Origin: CAWATZ01 sp963784995
GTDB taxonomy: Bacteria > Planctomycetota > Planctomycetia > Gemmatales > Gemmataceae
Assembly (NCBI GenBank): GCA_963784995.1
Contig: CAWATZ010000006.1
Coordinates: 1,377,127-1,441,126 of the forward strand
Direction: 5' to 3'
DNA: 64,000 bases
Position numbers and translations under genes: made by a program. The notes beneath the pieces are model-generated. The model ran no database searches. It saw only the letters and a list, made by a program, of their open reading frames with translations, and was not told the DNA's origin. Below are positions 16,267 through 25,635 of this stretch, piece after piece; within the stretch, counting starts at the first letter, position 1; each line of letters opens with the position of its first letter.

Positions 16267-16377
16267 TTGTTTTGCTCGATCACCTCGCTATCGTTCAAGT
16301 TTTTCCCGTCTCCGACCGACAGAGACAAGGGACACTTCGGTTTTGTTCCGCCCCGTGTCCGAGCCGAGGAGGGTGCC

Positions 16378-17604
16378 ATGCAAACGGTCCTGGGTGGTTT
16401 GATGCTGCTGGTGCTGGGGCAAACGACGCCGACCCCGGCCCCAATCCCGATTTACCATGCGGTCGTGATGACGGAGGGGGCCGAGGTCCGTTGCCAGCAT
16501 GGGATCAGTACGCACGTCTACGTCACCAACCACCTCAGCCGCAACGATACCGTGCAGGTGGTCAAGGAGATGGGCGACGGCTGGCTGGCGATCCTGCCGC
16601 CCCGCGGCTCCTTTAGCTGGATCAACAAGCGCGAGGTGATCAACCCGTTCCCCAATCAGCCGCACAACTGGGTGGTCAAGGCCGATCGGCAAACCAGGGT
16701 CCCGGTCTTTGTCGGCTCCGACTTGACCCCCGGCACGCGCGGCACCGTGGTCGGGACTCACGTTCCTCCCGGATACCAGACCCCGGTCGCGTTCAATCGC
16801 CTGGAGGTCAGCGACCAGGAAGGGACCTGGCTGCCCATCGACCCCCCCAGCGGCGAGGTGCGCTACGTCCAGGCCAGGGACGTCACCAAGACGGCCATGG
16901 CCATCGCGCCCGGCACACCCTACCCGCCGCCCATTCCCGGCAGCATGCCGAGCACCTACGTCTCCGCCTCGTCGCCGGTTGGTCCCTCCACCCCCCAGCC
17001 CACCAGCGACGCCGACCGGCTCATGATACAGGCGCAGCGTGCTGAGCAGGCGCGGAACGTCAACGAGGCCATCCAGCTGTACAGCCAGCTGGCCTCGATG
17101 AGTTCCGGCGTGACTCACGACCAGGCAATGGCGGGGCTGAACCGGGCCTACTGGCTGAAAGAATCGCAGCGCAACGCGATGGTGCCGATCATTCCCGCCC
17201 CCCCGCCGCGCGTTGTGCCCGCCGTCACCCTGGCGGTCCGCACCAACCCGCCGGCCGGCACCGAAGCGACCTCGTCGTTCACTCCGTACTCGGCCGGGTC
17301 TGGCGTGGGTCAATCGATCCGCCCCGCGTCGAGCAACGCGGCCCCCTGGCAGCCGGTCACGGCGGAGGGGTATCCCTCCAGTGGTCCGGGCCGGCTGCGG
17401 ACTTCCGGCCGCATGGTGGATGGCAGGCGCTGCTACGTTCTCGAGTCCGACGAGGGCTACCCCCGACTCTATTGTGCGCCGAACGCCGGGGTCAATCTGG
17501 AGCCATACCTGAATCGGAACGTGGAGCTGTTTGGGCCGGCGATCTATCATGGGGAGCTGCGAGCCAACTACATGACAGTGGTGCGCATCCAGTTCTTGCC
17601 GTAA
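16378..17604 (+). CDS. secreted SH3-domain-like hypothetical protein
   Basis: 408 residues from ATG 16378 (GAGGAGGG upstream). Short hydrophobic N-terminus (MQTVLGGLMLLVLGQ), probably a signal peptide. Residues ~25-110 and ~105-180 look like two bacterial SH3 repeats (VRCQHGISTHVYVTNHL... VVKEMGDGWLAILPP, then VPVFVGSDLTPG... GTWLPIDPPSGEVRYVQ). A Pro/Ser-rich linker and one TPR-like helix pair follow, then a C-terminal beta-rich part (GRMVDGRRCYVLESDEGYPRLYC... YLNRNVELFGP). Nine bases separate it from the histidine kinase. It may be a periplasmic input partner, which is inferred from adjacency only. Confidence 0.65.
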   Translation: MQTVLGGLMLLVLGQTTPTPAPIPIYHAVVMTEGAEVRCQHGISTHVYVTNHLSRNDTVQVVKEMGDGWLAILPPRGSFSWINKREVINPFPNQPHNWVVKADRQTRVPVFVGSDLTPGTRGTVVGTHVPPGYQTPVAFNRLEVSDQEGTWLPIDPPSGEVRYVQARDVTKTAMAIAPGTPYPPPIPGSMPSTYVSASSPVGPSTPQPTSDADRLMIQAQRAEQARNVNEAIQLYSQLASMSSGVTHDQAMAGLNRAYWLKESQRNAMVPIIPAPPPRVVPAVTLAVRTNPPAGTEATSSFTPYSAGSGVGQSIRPASSNAAPWQPVTAEGYPSSGPGRLRTSGRMVDGRRCYVLESDEGYPRLYCAPNAGVNLEPYLNRNVELFGPAIYHGELRANYMTVVRIQFLP

Positions 17605-17613
17605 AATGGAAGC

Positions 17614-19071
17614 ATGGCACTGCGAGGCTATCCGCTCCGGATCCTGCTGACCACCGCACTGACCAGCTTGCTTCTTCTGGCTCTTGGGGCGAGCGTGGCC
17701 TGGCTGCTCTACCAGGAGCAGTCGGCCAGGGCCCGCGAACAATCGGCCAAGACCCGAGAGCTGGAAGAAAACATCAGCAGCCAGAAAGCGGCGGACAAGC
17801 TGGACTCGACCCTTGTCAACCTGGTCCAACTGTACCAGGAGCAAGGAGACAATCAGGCTGCGCCCTCGGACGAGGTCGCCCGCCTGCACACCGAGGTCCA
17901 GAAGCAAATCGAGGAAATCCATCGTTATGCCGACAAGGCCCCCGAGCGCGTCCTGGCGGATGAGCTGGAGAACAGCTGGAAGGCGTACCTGAAGCGCTGG
18001 CAGGAAAGCGGCGGCAGCGCTTCATCCCGCCGGCTGAGGCAGTTTCTGGAACAAAACACGCTGGCCGCTTGCCGGCGATTGCGTGAGTTCAACGCCCAGC
18101 AAATCAACGTGCCCCGGCAAATCCGAGAGGAGCCGCTGCACTGGATGGCCTGGGGGCTGGCCACGGTGGGCGGCCTGGGCTCGCTGGCCGGTCTGCTTCT
18201 CGGCTACGGGTTGGCCCGGGGACTGAGCCGGACCATTCACCAGCTGCGCATCCAGGTGCGCGACGCCGCCGATCGGCTCAGCCAGGAGCTGCCGGCCGTC
18301 GTGCTGATGCCGAAGAACGGCGATGATCCGCTGACCCGGGACGCCGGCGAGCTGGTCCGGCAAGTCGAGCAGGTGGTCCGCAAGCTGCAGCAGCGGGAAA
18401 GGGAGGTTCGCCGGGCCGAGCGGCTGGCGGCGGTTGGGCAGCTGGCGGCGGGGGTGGCCCACGAGATCCGCAACCCGCTGACCTCGATCAAGATGCTGAT
18501 CCAGGCCGGCCGGGAGGACCCGCAGACGGGCCTGTCCGAGGAGGACTTGCAGGTCATCGAGCGCGAGATCCGCCGGCTGGAGGGGAGCTTGCAGACCTTC
18601 CTCGACTTTGCCCGCCCGCCCCGGCTGGAACGCACCCGGATCAACCTGGTCCCCCTGGTCGAGCAGACCCTGAGCCTGGTCCGCGGCCGGGCGGAGAAAC
18701 AGGGGGTGAGCCTCAAGCTGCTGCGGCCGGCCGGCCCCCTCGAGGTCGAGGCCGATGGCGAGCATCTGCAGCAGGTGCTGGTCAACCTGGTCCTCAACGC
18801 CCTTGATGCTCTGCCTCAAGGAGGTCAGATCACCGTGGAGCTGCGGAAACCTCCGGAAGGTCCGATGGAAGTGAGTGTCCGCGACAACGGTGCCGGAATT
18901 GCCCCCGAGGTGCTGCCGGTAATGTTCGAGCCGTTCACCAGCGGCAAGGAAACCGGCGTGGGCCTCGGCCTGGTCGTGTCGCGCCGCATTGTCGAGGACC
19001 ACGGCGGCACCCTGGTGGGACGCAACCTGCCTGAAGGTGGCGCTGAGTTCCTGTTCACGCTGCCGGGCTGA
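17614..19071 (+). CDS. membrane sensor histidine kinase
   Basis: 485 residues. A first membrane helix at ~8-30, a coiled-coil-like extracytoplasmic region of ~140 residues, and a second helix at ~170-195 (WMAWGLATVGGLGSLAGLLLGYGLARG) are followed by a HAMP-like linker. The phospho-acceptor is His283 in GVAHEIRNPLTSIK. The catalytic domain shows N (NLVLNALDAL), G1 (DNGAGIAPE), F (MFEPF) and G2 (GVGLGLVVSRR) boxes. It is NtrB/AtoS-like, consistent with its partner regulator starting 11 bases downstream. The signal is unknown. Confidence 0.93.
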   Translation: MALRGYPLRILLTTALTSLLLLALGASVAWLLYQEQSARAREQSAKTRELEENISSQKAADKLDSTLVNLVQLYQEQGDNQAAPSDEVARLHTEVQKQIEEIHRYADKAPERVLADELENSWKAYLKRWQESGGSASSRRLRQFLEQNTLAACRRLREFNAQQINVPRQIREEPLHWMAWGLATVGGLGSLAGLLLGYGLARGLSRTIHQLRIQVRDAADRLSQELPAVVLMPKNGDDPLTRDAGELVRQVEQVVRKLQQREREVRRAERLAAVGQLAAGVAHEIRNPLTSIKMLIQAGREDPQTGLSEEDLQVIEREIRRLEGSLQTFLDFARPPRLERTRINLVPLVEQTLSLVRGRAEKQGVSLKLLRPAGPLEVEADGEHLQQVLVNLVLNALDALPQGGQITVELRKPPEGPMEVSVRDNGAGIAPEVLPVMFEPFTSGKETGVGLGLVVSRRIVEDHGGTLVGRNLPEGGAEFLFTLPG

Positions 19072-19082
19072 AGAGACAACGC

Positions 19083-20567
19083 ATGCCAAAGCTGCTGCTC
19101 GTCGATGATGAGCCTTCCATCCAGCACTCGTTCCGGCGGGCGCTGCGTGGTCCGGACTTCACCGTGCTGACCGCGGGGACAGCAAGTGAGGGGCTGGAGG
19201 TGCTGCAGCAGCAGCGGCCCGACGTGGTGGTTCTGGACGTTCACTTACCCGACGCCTCCGGCCTGGAAACCCTGCAGCGCATCCAGCAGATTGACGCCCG
19301 CATTCCGGTGATCCTGATCACCGGACACGGCACCACCGACCTGGCCATCGAGGCCATCAAGCGAGGAGCCTTTGATTATTTGCTCAAGCCGCTGGAGCTG
19401 ATCCCGCTGCGGCAGCTGATCGACCGGGCATGCACGACCAGCCGGCTGATGAGCGTTCCCGCCGTCATGGCCGAGACGGAGCCGCTGCGCGACGTGGGCG
19501 ATGCCCTGGTCGGCCATTGCTCCGGGATGCAGGAAGTCTACAAGGCCATCGGCCGGGTCGCCTCGCAGGACGTCACGGTCCTGATCCGCGGCGAGAGCGG
19601 CACCGGCAAGGAACTGGTCGCCCGCGCCATCTATCAGCATAGCCGCCGCAAGAACCTGCCGTTCCTGGCCATCAACTCCGGCGCCATCCCGGAATCGCTG
19701 CTGGAAAGTGAACTTTTCGGACACGAGAAAGGAGCCTTCACCGGAGCCGAGCGCAAGCGCATCGGCAAGTTTGAGCAGGTGGCCGGCGGGACGCTGTTCC
19801 TGGACGAGATCGGCGACATGACCGCCCTGACGCAGATCAAGCTGCTCCGCGTCTTGCAGGAAAAGCAGATCCAGCGGGTCGGCGGCAACGAGGTGATCCC
19901 GGTGGACGTGCGCCTGATCACGGCCACCAATTCCGATCTGGAAAAGCTGGTGGGCAGCGGCCGTTTCCGCTCGGACCTGTACTTTCGCCTCAACGTGTTC
20001 GCGATCACCTTGCCGGCCCTGCGCGACCGGGGCAGCGACCTGGACCTGCTGATCGATTACTATCTGAAACGGTACGGTCATGAACTGGGCAAAACGGTCC
20101 ACCCCCTGCCCGAGTCAACCCGGGACATCCTGCGGCGCTATCCCTGGCCGGGCAACGTCCGCGAACTGCAGAGCATCCTCAAACAGGCCCTGCTGCAAAT
20201 GCGCGGCCCGGTGCTGCTGCCGGAGTACCTTCCCACAAGCGTCACCCGGCCGGGAGCGTCCCCCGGGGGACTCAACTATCTCCCGTCGCTCACGGACTCA
20301 GCCGCCGGGCCGGAAAGCAAGGAACCGCCGCTGTGGGAACGGTTTATCGATCAGCGCATCGATGCGGGCAGTGAGGACCTCTATGCCGAGTGCCTGGCCC
20401 ATCTGGAGCGCCAGCTGATCACCCGGGTGCTGCAGCGAACCAGCGGCAATCAGGTCCAGTCCGCGCGCATCCTGGGGATCACGCGCGGCAGCTTGCGGAC
20501 CAAGATCCGGGCCCTGGGAATCACCATCGAACGCTCCATCTCCGCGGACGACGATCCGGGCGAGTGA
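19083..20567 (+). CDS. NtrC-family sigma54-dependent response regulator
   Basis: 494 residues. Receiver domain with acidic pocket DD at 8-9 and phospho-acceptor Asp52 (VVLDVHLPD). Central AAA+ domain with Walker A GESGTGKE near residue 170, the sigma54-contact loop GAFTGA near 217, Walker B LFLDEIGDM, and the sensor/arginine-finger region ending YPWPGNVRELQ. The C-terminal Fis-type helix-turn-helix is at VQSARILGITRGSLRTKI. It would activate sigma54 promoters when phosphorylated by the upstream kinase. Target genes are not identifiable. An ~45-residue linker (TRPGASPGG...) precedes the DNA-binding part. Confidence 0.95.
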   Translation: MPKLLLVDDEPSIQHSFRRALRGPDFTVLTAGTASEGLEVLQQQRPDVVVLDVHLPDASGLETLQRIQQIDARIPVILITGHGTTDLAIEAIKRGAFDYLLKPLELIPLRQLIDRACTTSRLMSVPAVMAETEPLRDVGDALVGHCSGMQEVYKAIGRVASQDVTVLIRGESGTGKELVARAIYQHSRRKNLPFLAINSGAIPESLLESELFGHEKGAFTGAERKRIGKFEQVAGGTLFLDEIGDMTALTQIKLLRVLQEKQIQRVGGNEVIPVDVRLITATNSDLEKLVGSGRFRSDLYFRLNVFAITLPALRDRGSDLDLLIDYYLKRYGHELGKTVHPLPESTRDILRRYPWPGNVRELQSILKQALLQMRGPVLLPEYLPTSVTRPGASPGGLNYLPSLTDSAAGPESKEPPLWERFIDQRIDAGSEDLYAECLAHLERQLITRVLQRTSGNQVQSARILGITRGSLRTKIRALGITIERSISADDDPGE

Positions 20568-20649
20568 CAAGCAAACACGAGAGGGTGGGGTTAAAGCAAA
20601 TCGTCGTGGGGAAGTCAAGACGTTTTTGGAGTCCGACTGTGCAGTTGCC

Positions 20650-20725
20650 GAGCCGCGCACGCAGCGCAGCGGAGTAAGCGGTTCGTCGGACGACCGCTTA
20701 CTCCGCTGCGCTGCGTGCGCGGCTC
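20650..20725. repeat. foldback repeat, family A (copy 2)
   Basis: Same arms as at 3192-3268 (GAGCCGCGCACGCAGCGCAG). It is followed by a short partial second right arm at about 20734-20751. It lies at the 3' end of the GNAT gene and supplies its last residues. Confidence 0.85.
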
Positions 20726-21291
20726 GGCAGGCAGAGCTGCGTGCGCGGCTCGGACCAACCGGGCCACGGCCCCACCGGCTGCTCCGGCAGCTCCTCGATC
20801 CTGGTTTCCTGCCGATACAGCTGGAACCCCCGTGCCTGGTAGTGAGCCAGCGCGGTCGGATGATCCAGGGTGCAGGTGTGCAGCCAGACCCTGGAAGCGC
20901 CCCACGCCCAGGCCCGCTCCACAACCGCGGTAAGGAAATGGCTGCCCAGGCCCTGGCCGACGAACGCGGGCAGGAGCCCGAAATACGCTACCTCCACCTG
21001 CTGATCCGGCTGCATTTCCAGCTCGCAGTAGCCGGCCGGGACGCCGGCCACGGTCAGCAGCCACGTTTCCAGCTCCGGCCGGTCCAGGTAGGCAAGCCAT
21101 CGCTGCCGGCTCCAGGGCAAACGGTCCAGCCAGTACCAGTCGCCGCCCACGGCCGTGTAGAAGAAGCGGTTCAGCTCCGGGATGGGCGGCCGGACCGGAA
21201 CGAGAGCCAGACCGTCCCGGGCAAGCCGCCGGGGACGCAGCTGGTCCGGAGAGGTCATTTGCACGTAGGAGGTGGTGATTGGGACTTGCAT
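20698..21291 (-). CDS. GNAT-family N-acetyltransferase
   Basis: 197 residues. The acetyl-CoA-binding signature is VAYFGLLPAFVGQGLGSHFL (motif A, Q-G-L-G). It is preceded by VAGVPAGYCELE and followed by ASRVWLHTCTLDHPTALAHYQARGF (motif B, with the catalytic-region Tyr). These features fit GNAT acetyltransferases; the substrate is unknown. The final ~18 residues (EPRTQLCLPSRARSAAE) and the stop are translated from repeat family A, so the native C-terminus probably ended near GPWPGW. Confidence 0.85.
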   Translation of the reverse strand: MQVPITTSYVQMTSPDQLRPRRLARDGLALVPVRPPIPELNRFFYTAVGGDWYWLDRLPWSRQRWLAYLDRPELETWLLTVAGVPAGYCELEMQPDQQVEVAYFGLLPAFVGQGLGSHFLTAVVERAWAWGASRVWLHTCTLDHPTALAHYQARGFQLYRQETRIEELPEQPVGPWPGWSEPRTQLCLPSRARSAAE

Positions 21292-21301
21292 GAAACGACA
21301 A

Positions 21302-21376
21302 GGCGAGCCGGGAGCCTCAGCTCCCGGATTCTCCGACGAATCGAAAGAATCCGGGAGCTGACGCTCCCGGCTCGCC
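21302..21376. repeat. foldback repeat, family C (single copy)
   Basis: Arms GGCGAGCCGGGAGCCTCAGC and the complement of GGCGAGCCGGGAGCGTCAGC around a CCGACGAATCGAA centre. It lies between the GNAT start and the 3' end of the DUF1549 gene. Confidence 0.85.
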
Positions 21377-21384
21377 GATGGAGG

Positions 21385-23215
21385 TCAGTGGTTGAGGATG
21401 AACTCGTTACTGTTAATCAGAGCCCAGAGCAGGTCCTGGAAGGGCGCCATGACGTCCTTCTCGGGAAGCAGCTGAGGGCGTCCGCCCGGGCCAATGCCAA
21501 TCAGTTTCATGTCCGGCTTGAGGGTCAGCAGCTCTTTCACGGTCGGCTTGCGGTTGAGGGAGACCAGGAACAGGTCGGTGATGACGCCGTCCACGTTGCG
21601 ATTGCGGGCAAAGGCGACGGCCACCGTCCCCTTGTCCTTGCGGGCCACGGCGGCGTTGATGTCCTCGCCGTTCATCATCAGCAGGGCCTGGACGATGGTG
21701 CCGTTGAAGTTGACCTCGTTGCCCTCGTCGTCACCGAAATTCTTCACCAGCCGGTCCAGCCAGCGGTCGCGGGCGTCCTGCTTGTCCTTGGTGCTGTCGT
21801 TGATCGCCGAGTTGGTGGCCACCAGCATCGACTCGAACAGCTGTTCGGGGCTCATCGACTTGAGCAGCATCCGGCTGAAGTGCCCTTCCAGCTCCGGCTT
21901 GTCGTTGGTGCTGTTGGCCACGCAGCTCAGGTTGTAGGCGTTGCTGAGCGTGATCCAGCGGATCAGCTTGTGCAGGTCAAAGCCGTAGTTGCGGAAGTTG
22001 CTCGACAGCTCCAGGAGCAGGTCGGGGTTGGTCGGCGCGTTCTGCTCGTTGAAATCGTCCATCGGGTAGACGATGCCGCGACCCAGGAACACGCCCCACA
22101 TCCGGTTGGCGATGGCCTGGCTGAAGTTGTCGTGGTCGATCAGATAGCTGGCCAGCTCCTGGCGGCGCTGGTTGCCGTTGATCCCGATCGGCAGCCGTTT
22201 GCCCTCCTTTTCCTCGCCGACGGGCAGGAACTCGGCCTTGGCAAACTGGATCACGCCGTTGCGCTTCTCGTAGGGCGACCGGGGCTTCTGATTGACCGCG
22301 GGGTTGTCGCTCAACTCCAGCGGGATCTGGGTGTTCTGCCGCCCCATGGGCATCATGGCGGGGCTCCGGTTCACCTGGCGGAGGAAGGCGTTGATGCCCC
22401 AGAAGTGGTGCTGCTTGATGCTCGGCGAGAAGGGGTGATCGTGACACTGGGCGCACTGCACCTGGATGCCCAGGAACAGCCGGGTCAGCCGGGACGTGAC
22501 CGGCACCATGTCAAACTGACCGTCCTCGTTCCGGTTGACAGCGGGGACCGGTTCGCCGACGTGGGCCAGGAGGAAGTTGGCCGCCCCCTTGCCCTCCTCA
22601 TTGTTCTTGCCCGTCGCGGTCAGCAGGCCGCGCACGATCCTGTCATAGGATCGGTTCTGGGCGAACTCTTCCTTGAGCCAATCGACCATCTCGGCGTGGT
22701 AGCGGCCCCGGCCAAACGGACCGGCCCGGGTCAGCAACCAGTTGGACCAGACGTCCGCCCAGTGGCTGGCATACTCCGGCTTGCTCAGCAGCCGATCGAC
22801 GAGCAGCGACCGGCGCGTATCGACCGGGTCGCGCAGATACTCGTTGATCTCGGCCGGGGTGGCGATCCGGCCAATGATGTCCAGCGAGGCCCGGCGGATG
22901 AATTCGTAATCGTCGGCCCAGCGCGACTGGACGATGTTGTTGTCCTTCCAGGCCTTGTTGAGGATGGTGTTGATGGACTTGACCATGGGGTCCACGGTCT
23001 TGTCCTTGGACACGATGGTCAGCTTCAGGGGGGGCGGAGGAGTTGGCTTGACAGGCCCCTTCTCCTTGGGATCGGCCTTGCCCTTGGGATTGCCCTTGGG
23101 GTTCTGGGCCGTGCTGGAAGTCGCGCCCACGATCAGGGCGCTCGAGCAGCAGTCCGCCCACGATCAGGGAAACGGTTCGCCCTCGCTGCCTGCCGCTGTG
23201 GCTTGGCTGTGCCAT
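21385..23215 (-). CDS. secreted DUF1549/DUF1553-type protein, frameshifted in signal peptide
   Basis: The main frame (21385-23130) gives the planctomycete DUF1549-DUF1553 layout: SRWADDYEFIRRASLDIIGRIATPAEI, FGRGRYHAEMVDWLKEEF, a heme-type CAQCHDHPF motif, RQELASYLIDHDNFSQAIANRMWGVFLGRG, and a C-terminal DUF1553 part ending LLWALINSNEFILNH. Its first start (GTG 23130) lacks a signal peptide. One frame over, ATG 23215 with GGGAG upstream encodes MAQPSHSGRQRGRTVSLIVG, and dropping one C near 23143 joins them as GLLSSALIVGATSS, a plausible signal peptide. These proteins are usually exported and often pair with a DUF1501 gene, which is absent here. Confidence 0.85.
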
Positions 23216-23273
23216 CGTCGATCTCCCAGAAAATTGTTCACGCCCAGGAGAACTCCAGGGGGTAACGTCTTTT

Positions 23274-23303
23274 ATCCTAGCGGGTGGTGCGAAAGAGTGT
23301 CAA
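23274..23303 (-). promoter_or_regulatory. promoter of the DUF1549 gene
   Basis: Minus strand: perfect TTGACA (23303-23298), 18-base spacer, TAGGAT (23279-23274), about 60 bases upstream of the ATG at 23215. This supports 23215 rather than 23130 as the true start. Confidence 0.55.
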
Positions 23304-23390
23304 ACACATTCTTCCGGACCGGGTGAGTCCAAGGTTGGGACGACGGAGAACCGGAAAAAGTTCCCAAAGATGGGCGGGGACGTAACAATA

Positions 23391-23420
23391 GTAGTCATCA
23401 CGCTCCGCGTGATGGCTACC
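23391..23420. repeat. short inverted repeat in the surE leader
   Basis: GTAGTCATCACGC and GCGTGATGGCTAC are complementary except for one pair and flank a TCC loop, ending 11 bases before the surE ATG. It would form a hairpin in the surE mRNA leader just upstream of the GGAGG ribosome-binding site. Confidence 0.7.
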
Positions 23421-23431
23421 TGGAGGACCCA

Positions 23432-24121
23432 ATGCGCTTGCTGCTGACCAATGATGACGGCATCACCGCCCCCGGTCTGGAAGCCCTGGTCGAGGCGGCC
23501 CGGGAGTTCGGCGACGTGACCATCCTCGCTCCCGACCGCACCCATTCGGGCTGTGGCCATCAGGTCACGACGCATGGGCCGATCCAGCTCTGCCGGCTGG
23601 CCGAGGACCGGCTGGCGATCAGCGGCACCCCGGCGGATTGCGTCCGGCTGGCACTGCACGGCCTGGCTCCCGACTTCGACTGGGTGCTGTCCGGCATCAA
23701 CGCGGGCGGCAACCTGGGAGCCGACGTGTTTCACTCCGGCACTGTGGCCGCGGTCCGCGAGGCGGCCATGCGCGGCCGGCCCGGGATCGCCTTTTCGCAC
23801 TACCTCAAACGGGAGCTGCCCGTGGACTGGACCCAGGCCGGCCGCTGGGCCCGCAAGGTGCTGGCGGCACTGCTGTCCCGACCGATCGCGCCGGGCAACT
23901 ACTGGAACGTCAATTTCCCTCATCTACCGGCTAGCGCTGACGAACCACCGCTTACCTTTTGCACCCTGGAGCCCACCCCTTTGCCCCTCGGCTATCGCCA
24001 GGAAGGGGACTTCCTTCACTACAGCGGCAACTATCACCTCCGCGGCCGTGAAGCGGGAAGCGACGTGGACGTCTGTTTCGGAGGCCAGATCGCGGTTTGC
24101 CGGCTGGTCTGGGGATGTTAA
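23432..24121 (+). CDS. surE: 5'/3'-nucleotidase SurE
   Basis: 229 residues. SurE is a divalent-metal-dependent nucleoside monophosphatase. The metal-site residues are in LLTNDDGI near the N-terminus (Asp-Asp) and in APDRTHSG (Ser). The conserved SGINAGGNLG supplies the metal-binding Asn, followed by HSGTVAAVREA and WNVNFPH. The order and length are typical. GGAGG lies 6 bases before the ATG. The sequence after WNVNFP is slightly short compared with longer homologues. The stop is followed within five bases by repeat family A. Confidence 0.95.
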   Translation: MRLLLTNDDGITAPGLEALVEAAREFGDVTILAPDRTHSGCGHQVTTHGPIQLCRLAEDRLAISGTPADCVRLALHGLAPDFDWVLSGINAGGNLGADVFHSGTVAAVREAAMRGRPGIAFSHYLKRELPVDWTQAGRWARKVLAALLSRPIAPGNYWNVNFPHLPASADEPPLTFCTLEPTPLPLGYRQEGDFLHYSGNYHLRGREAGSDVDVCFGGQIAVCRLVWGC

Positions 24122-24125
24122 TGCC

Positions 24126-24202
24126 GAGCCGCGCACGCAGCGCAGCGGAGTAAGCGGTCGTCTCGACGAACCGCTTACTCCGCCGCGCTGCGTGCGCGGC
24201 TC
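24126..24202. repeat. foldback repeat, family A (copy 3)
   Basis: GAGCCGCGCACGCAGCGCAG arms with a TCGTCTCGACGAA-type centre. It starts 5 bases after the surE stop and may terminate that transcript. Confidence 0.85.
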
Positions 24203-24337
24203 GGCGGGGCGGGGCACCGTCCGAGACGGAGGTTTGTTCCGAAAAGATCAAGTTTGCCGGTTGTGCAGCCGATAGCAACAGAGGGAGCGAGAATCCAGCC
24301 ACGGACCTCGTTCCAGGTGCAGTGGGGGGAGGCGGTC

Positions 24338-25543
24338 ATGAAAAGGTGGATGAGCTTGGCTCTGGTGGGCTGGCTGGGGTGGGCAGCGCTCTTGCCGGCG
24401 CAGCCGACACCGCCCTTCTATCCGCCCGGCCCCTACGGCACTCCCGGACTGCCCGAACCGACCCCGACCGCGCCTTCCTCCGTGAACAGCAAGGTCCCGC
24501 CGATGATCCCTGGTCCCGTGACCGGCCAGATTGCCCCGCCCGGCCCGCCGGACAGCCTCAGCCTGTCCGCCTCGGTCCCCAACGCCAACATGTGCGAGAA
24601 CCCCTTGACGGATTGCGGGCTGTTCATTCATCTGGGCGCCCTGGCCCTGGCCCGTTCGCCCCTGGGCAGCACCGGCGTCGCCTTTCAGGATTTCAACGGG
24701 TCCGACTTCACCAATCCGCTGAGCCTGCCTCCCATGGCGGGCAACGCCGTCCTGGGCTTCAACTCGATCAGCCAGCCCTACCACCTCGGCATGCAGGGCA
24801 CCATCGGCTATTTCTGGAACGGCCAGAGCATCGAGGCCCGCTTCCTGGGCATCTTCCAGAGCAACAGCAGCCGGACTGCCCAGCAACCCAGCGGCCTTTT
24901 CAGTTTCTTCTACAATCCCCCTGTTGCTTTCACCGGCGACAACGGCCTGTGGCTGGAAGCGGATTCGATGACGCTTTCCTACTCCTGGTCGCTCTTCAGC
25001 AGTGAACTCAACTACCGCTATGCCAGCGAGGCCGTCTCGGAATGCGAGATCATCCTGGGAATGCGCTGGACCAGTTTCCGGGAACGGCTGGCCATGACCA
25101 CGGTTGATGATCAGGGGGTGTCAACCAGCACGGCCACGTACGCCGTCAACACCATCAACAACCTGATCGCGCCGCAGTTCGGTTTTGAGTGGTGTCACCA
25201 TTTCAAGCTGATTAACCTGGGTATCACCGCCAAGGCGGCACCCGGCGTCAACTTCGCCTCGGTCACGCACAGCCTGGTCCGGGGCGATGCCGTTCAAGGT
25301 TTCAACAACCAGCGCAGTAACATGGAATGGGGTGCCGGCGTTTATGACCTGAGTGCCTGGGCGGAGTTCGACATCCTGGAACGCATGCACCTCCACGTGG
25401 GCTACGTGGCGCTCTGGTTGAACGGAGTGAGTACGGCCGCCCAGCAATGGGATTTCAACCTCAGCAATCCCGCGGGCCTCACCAACAGCTTCAACACGGT
25501 GTTCCTGCACGGTCCCATGGTCGAGTTTCAGTTCTGCTGGTGA
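24338..25543 (+). CDS. BBP7-like outer-membrane beta-barrel protein
   Basis: 401 residues from ATG 24338 with a GGGGAGG site. The signal peptide MKRWMSLALVGWLGWAALLPAQ is followed by a Pro-rich stretch of ~50 residues. The remainder consists of alternating-polarity beta strands (GTIGYFWNGQSIEARFLGIF, MTLSYSWSLFSSELNYRYA, ECEIILGMRWTSFRE, GVNFASVTHS) and ends with the aromatic C-terminus MVEFQFCW. This matches planctomycete BBP7-type barrel proteins, whose role is unknown. The paired Cys around residues 87-93 could form a disulfide. The family name rests on pattern recognition. Confidence 0.75.
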   Translation: MKRWMSLALVGWLGWAALLPAQPTPPFYPPGPYGTPGLPEPTPTAPSSVNSKVPPMIPGPVTGQIAPPGPPDSLSLSASVPNANMCENPLTDCGLFIHLGALALARSPLGSTGVAFQDFNGSDFTNPLSLPPMAGNAVLGFNSISQPYHLGMQGTIGYFWNGQSIEARFLGIFQSNSSRTAQQPSGLFSFFYNPPVAFTGDNGLWLEADSMTLSYSWSLFSSELNYRYASEAVSECEIILGMRWTSFRERLAMTTVDDQGVSTSTATYAVNTINNLIAPQFGFEWCHHFKLINLGITAKAAPGVNFASVTHSLVRGDAVQGFNNQRSNMEWGAGVYDLSAWAEFDILERMHLHVGYVALWLNGVSTAAQQWDFNLSNPAGLTNSFNTVFLHGPMVEFQFCW

Positions 25544-25635
25544 GCGGCGAGCCGAGCGCCTCTTGTTTGGGAGCGGCGGGCGTCTTATGCTGTCTCGCAG
25601 GACGTTCGCCCGGCCAACCCAAGCGGAGAGCCCCC

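Noticed and set aside
16288..17922. 544-codon minus-strand open frame
   Set aside because: Antisense to the SH3-like gene and the start of the histidine kinase; product is His/Gly/Arg-rich without structure.
20626..23265. 879-codon plus-strand open frame
   Set aside because: It starts inside a foldback repeat and runs antisense to the GNAT and DUF1549 genes; no recognisable protein.
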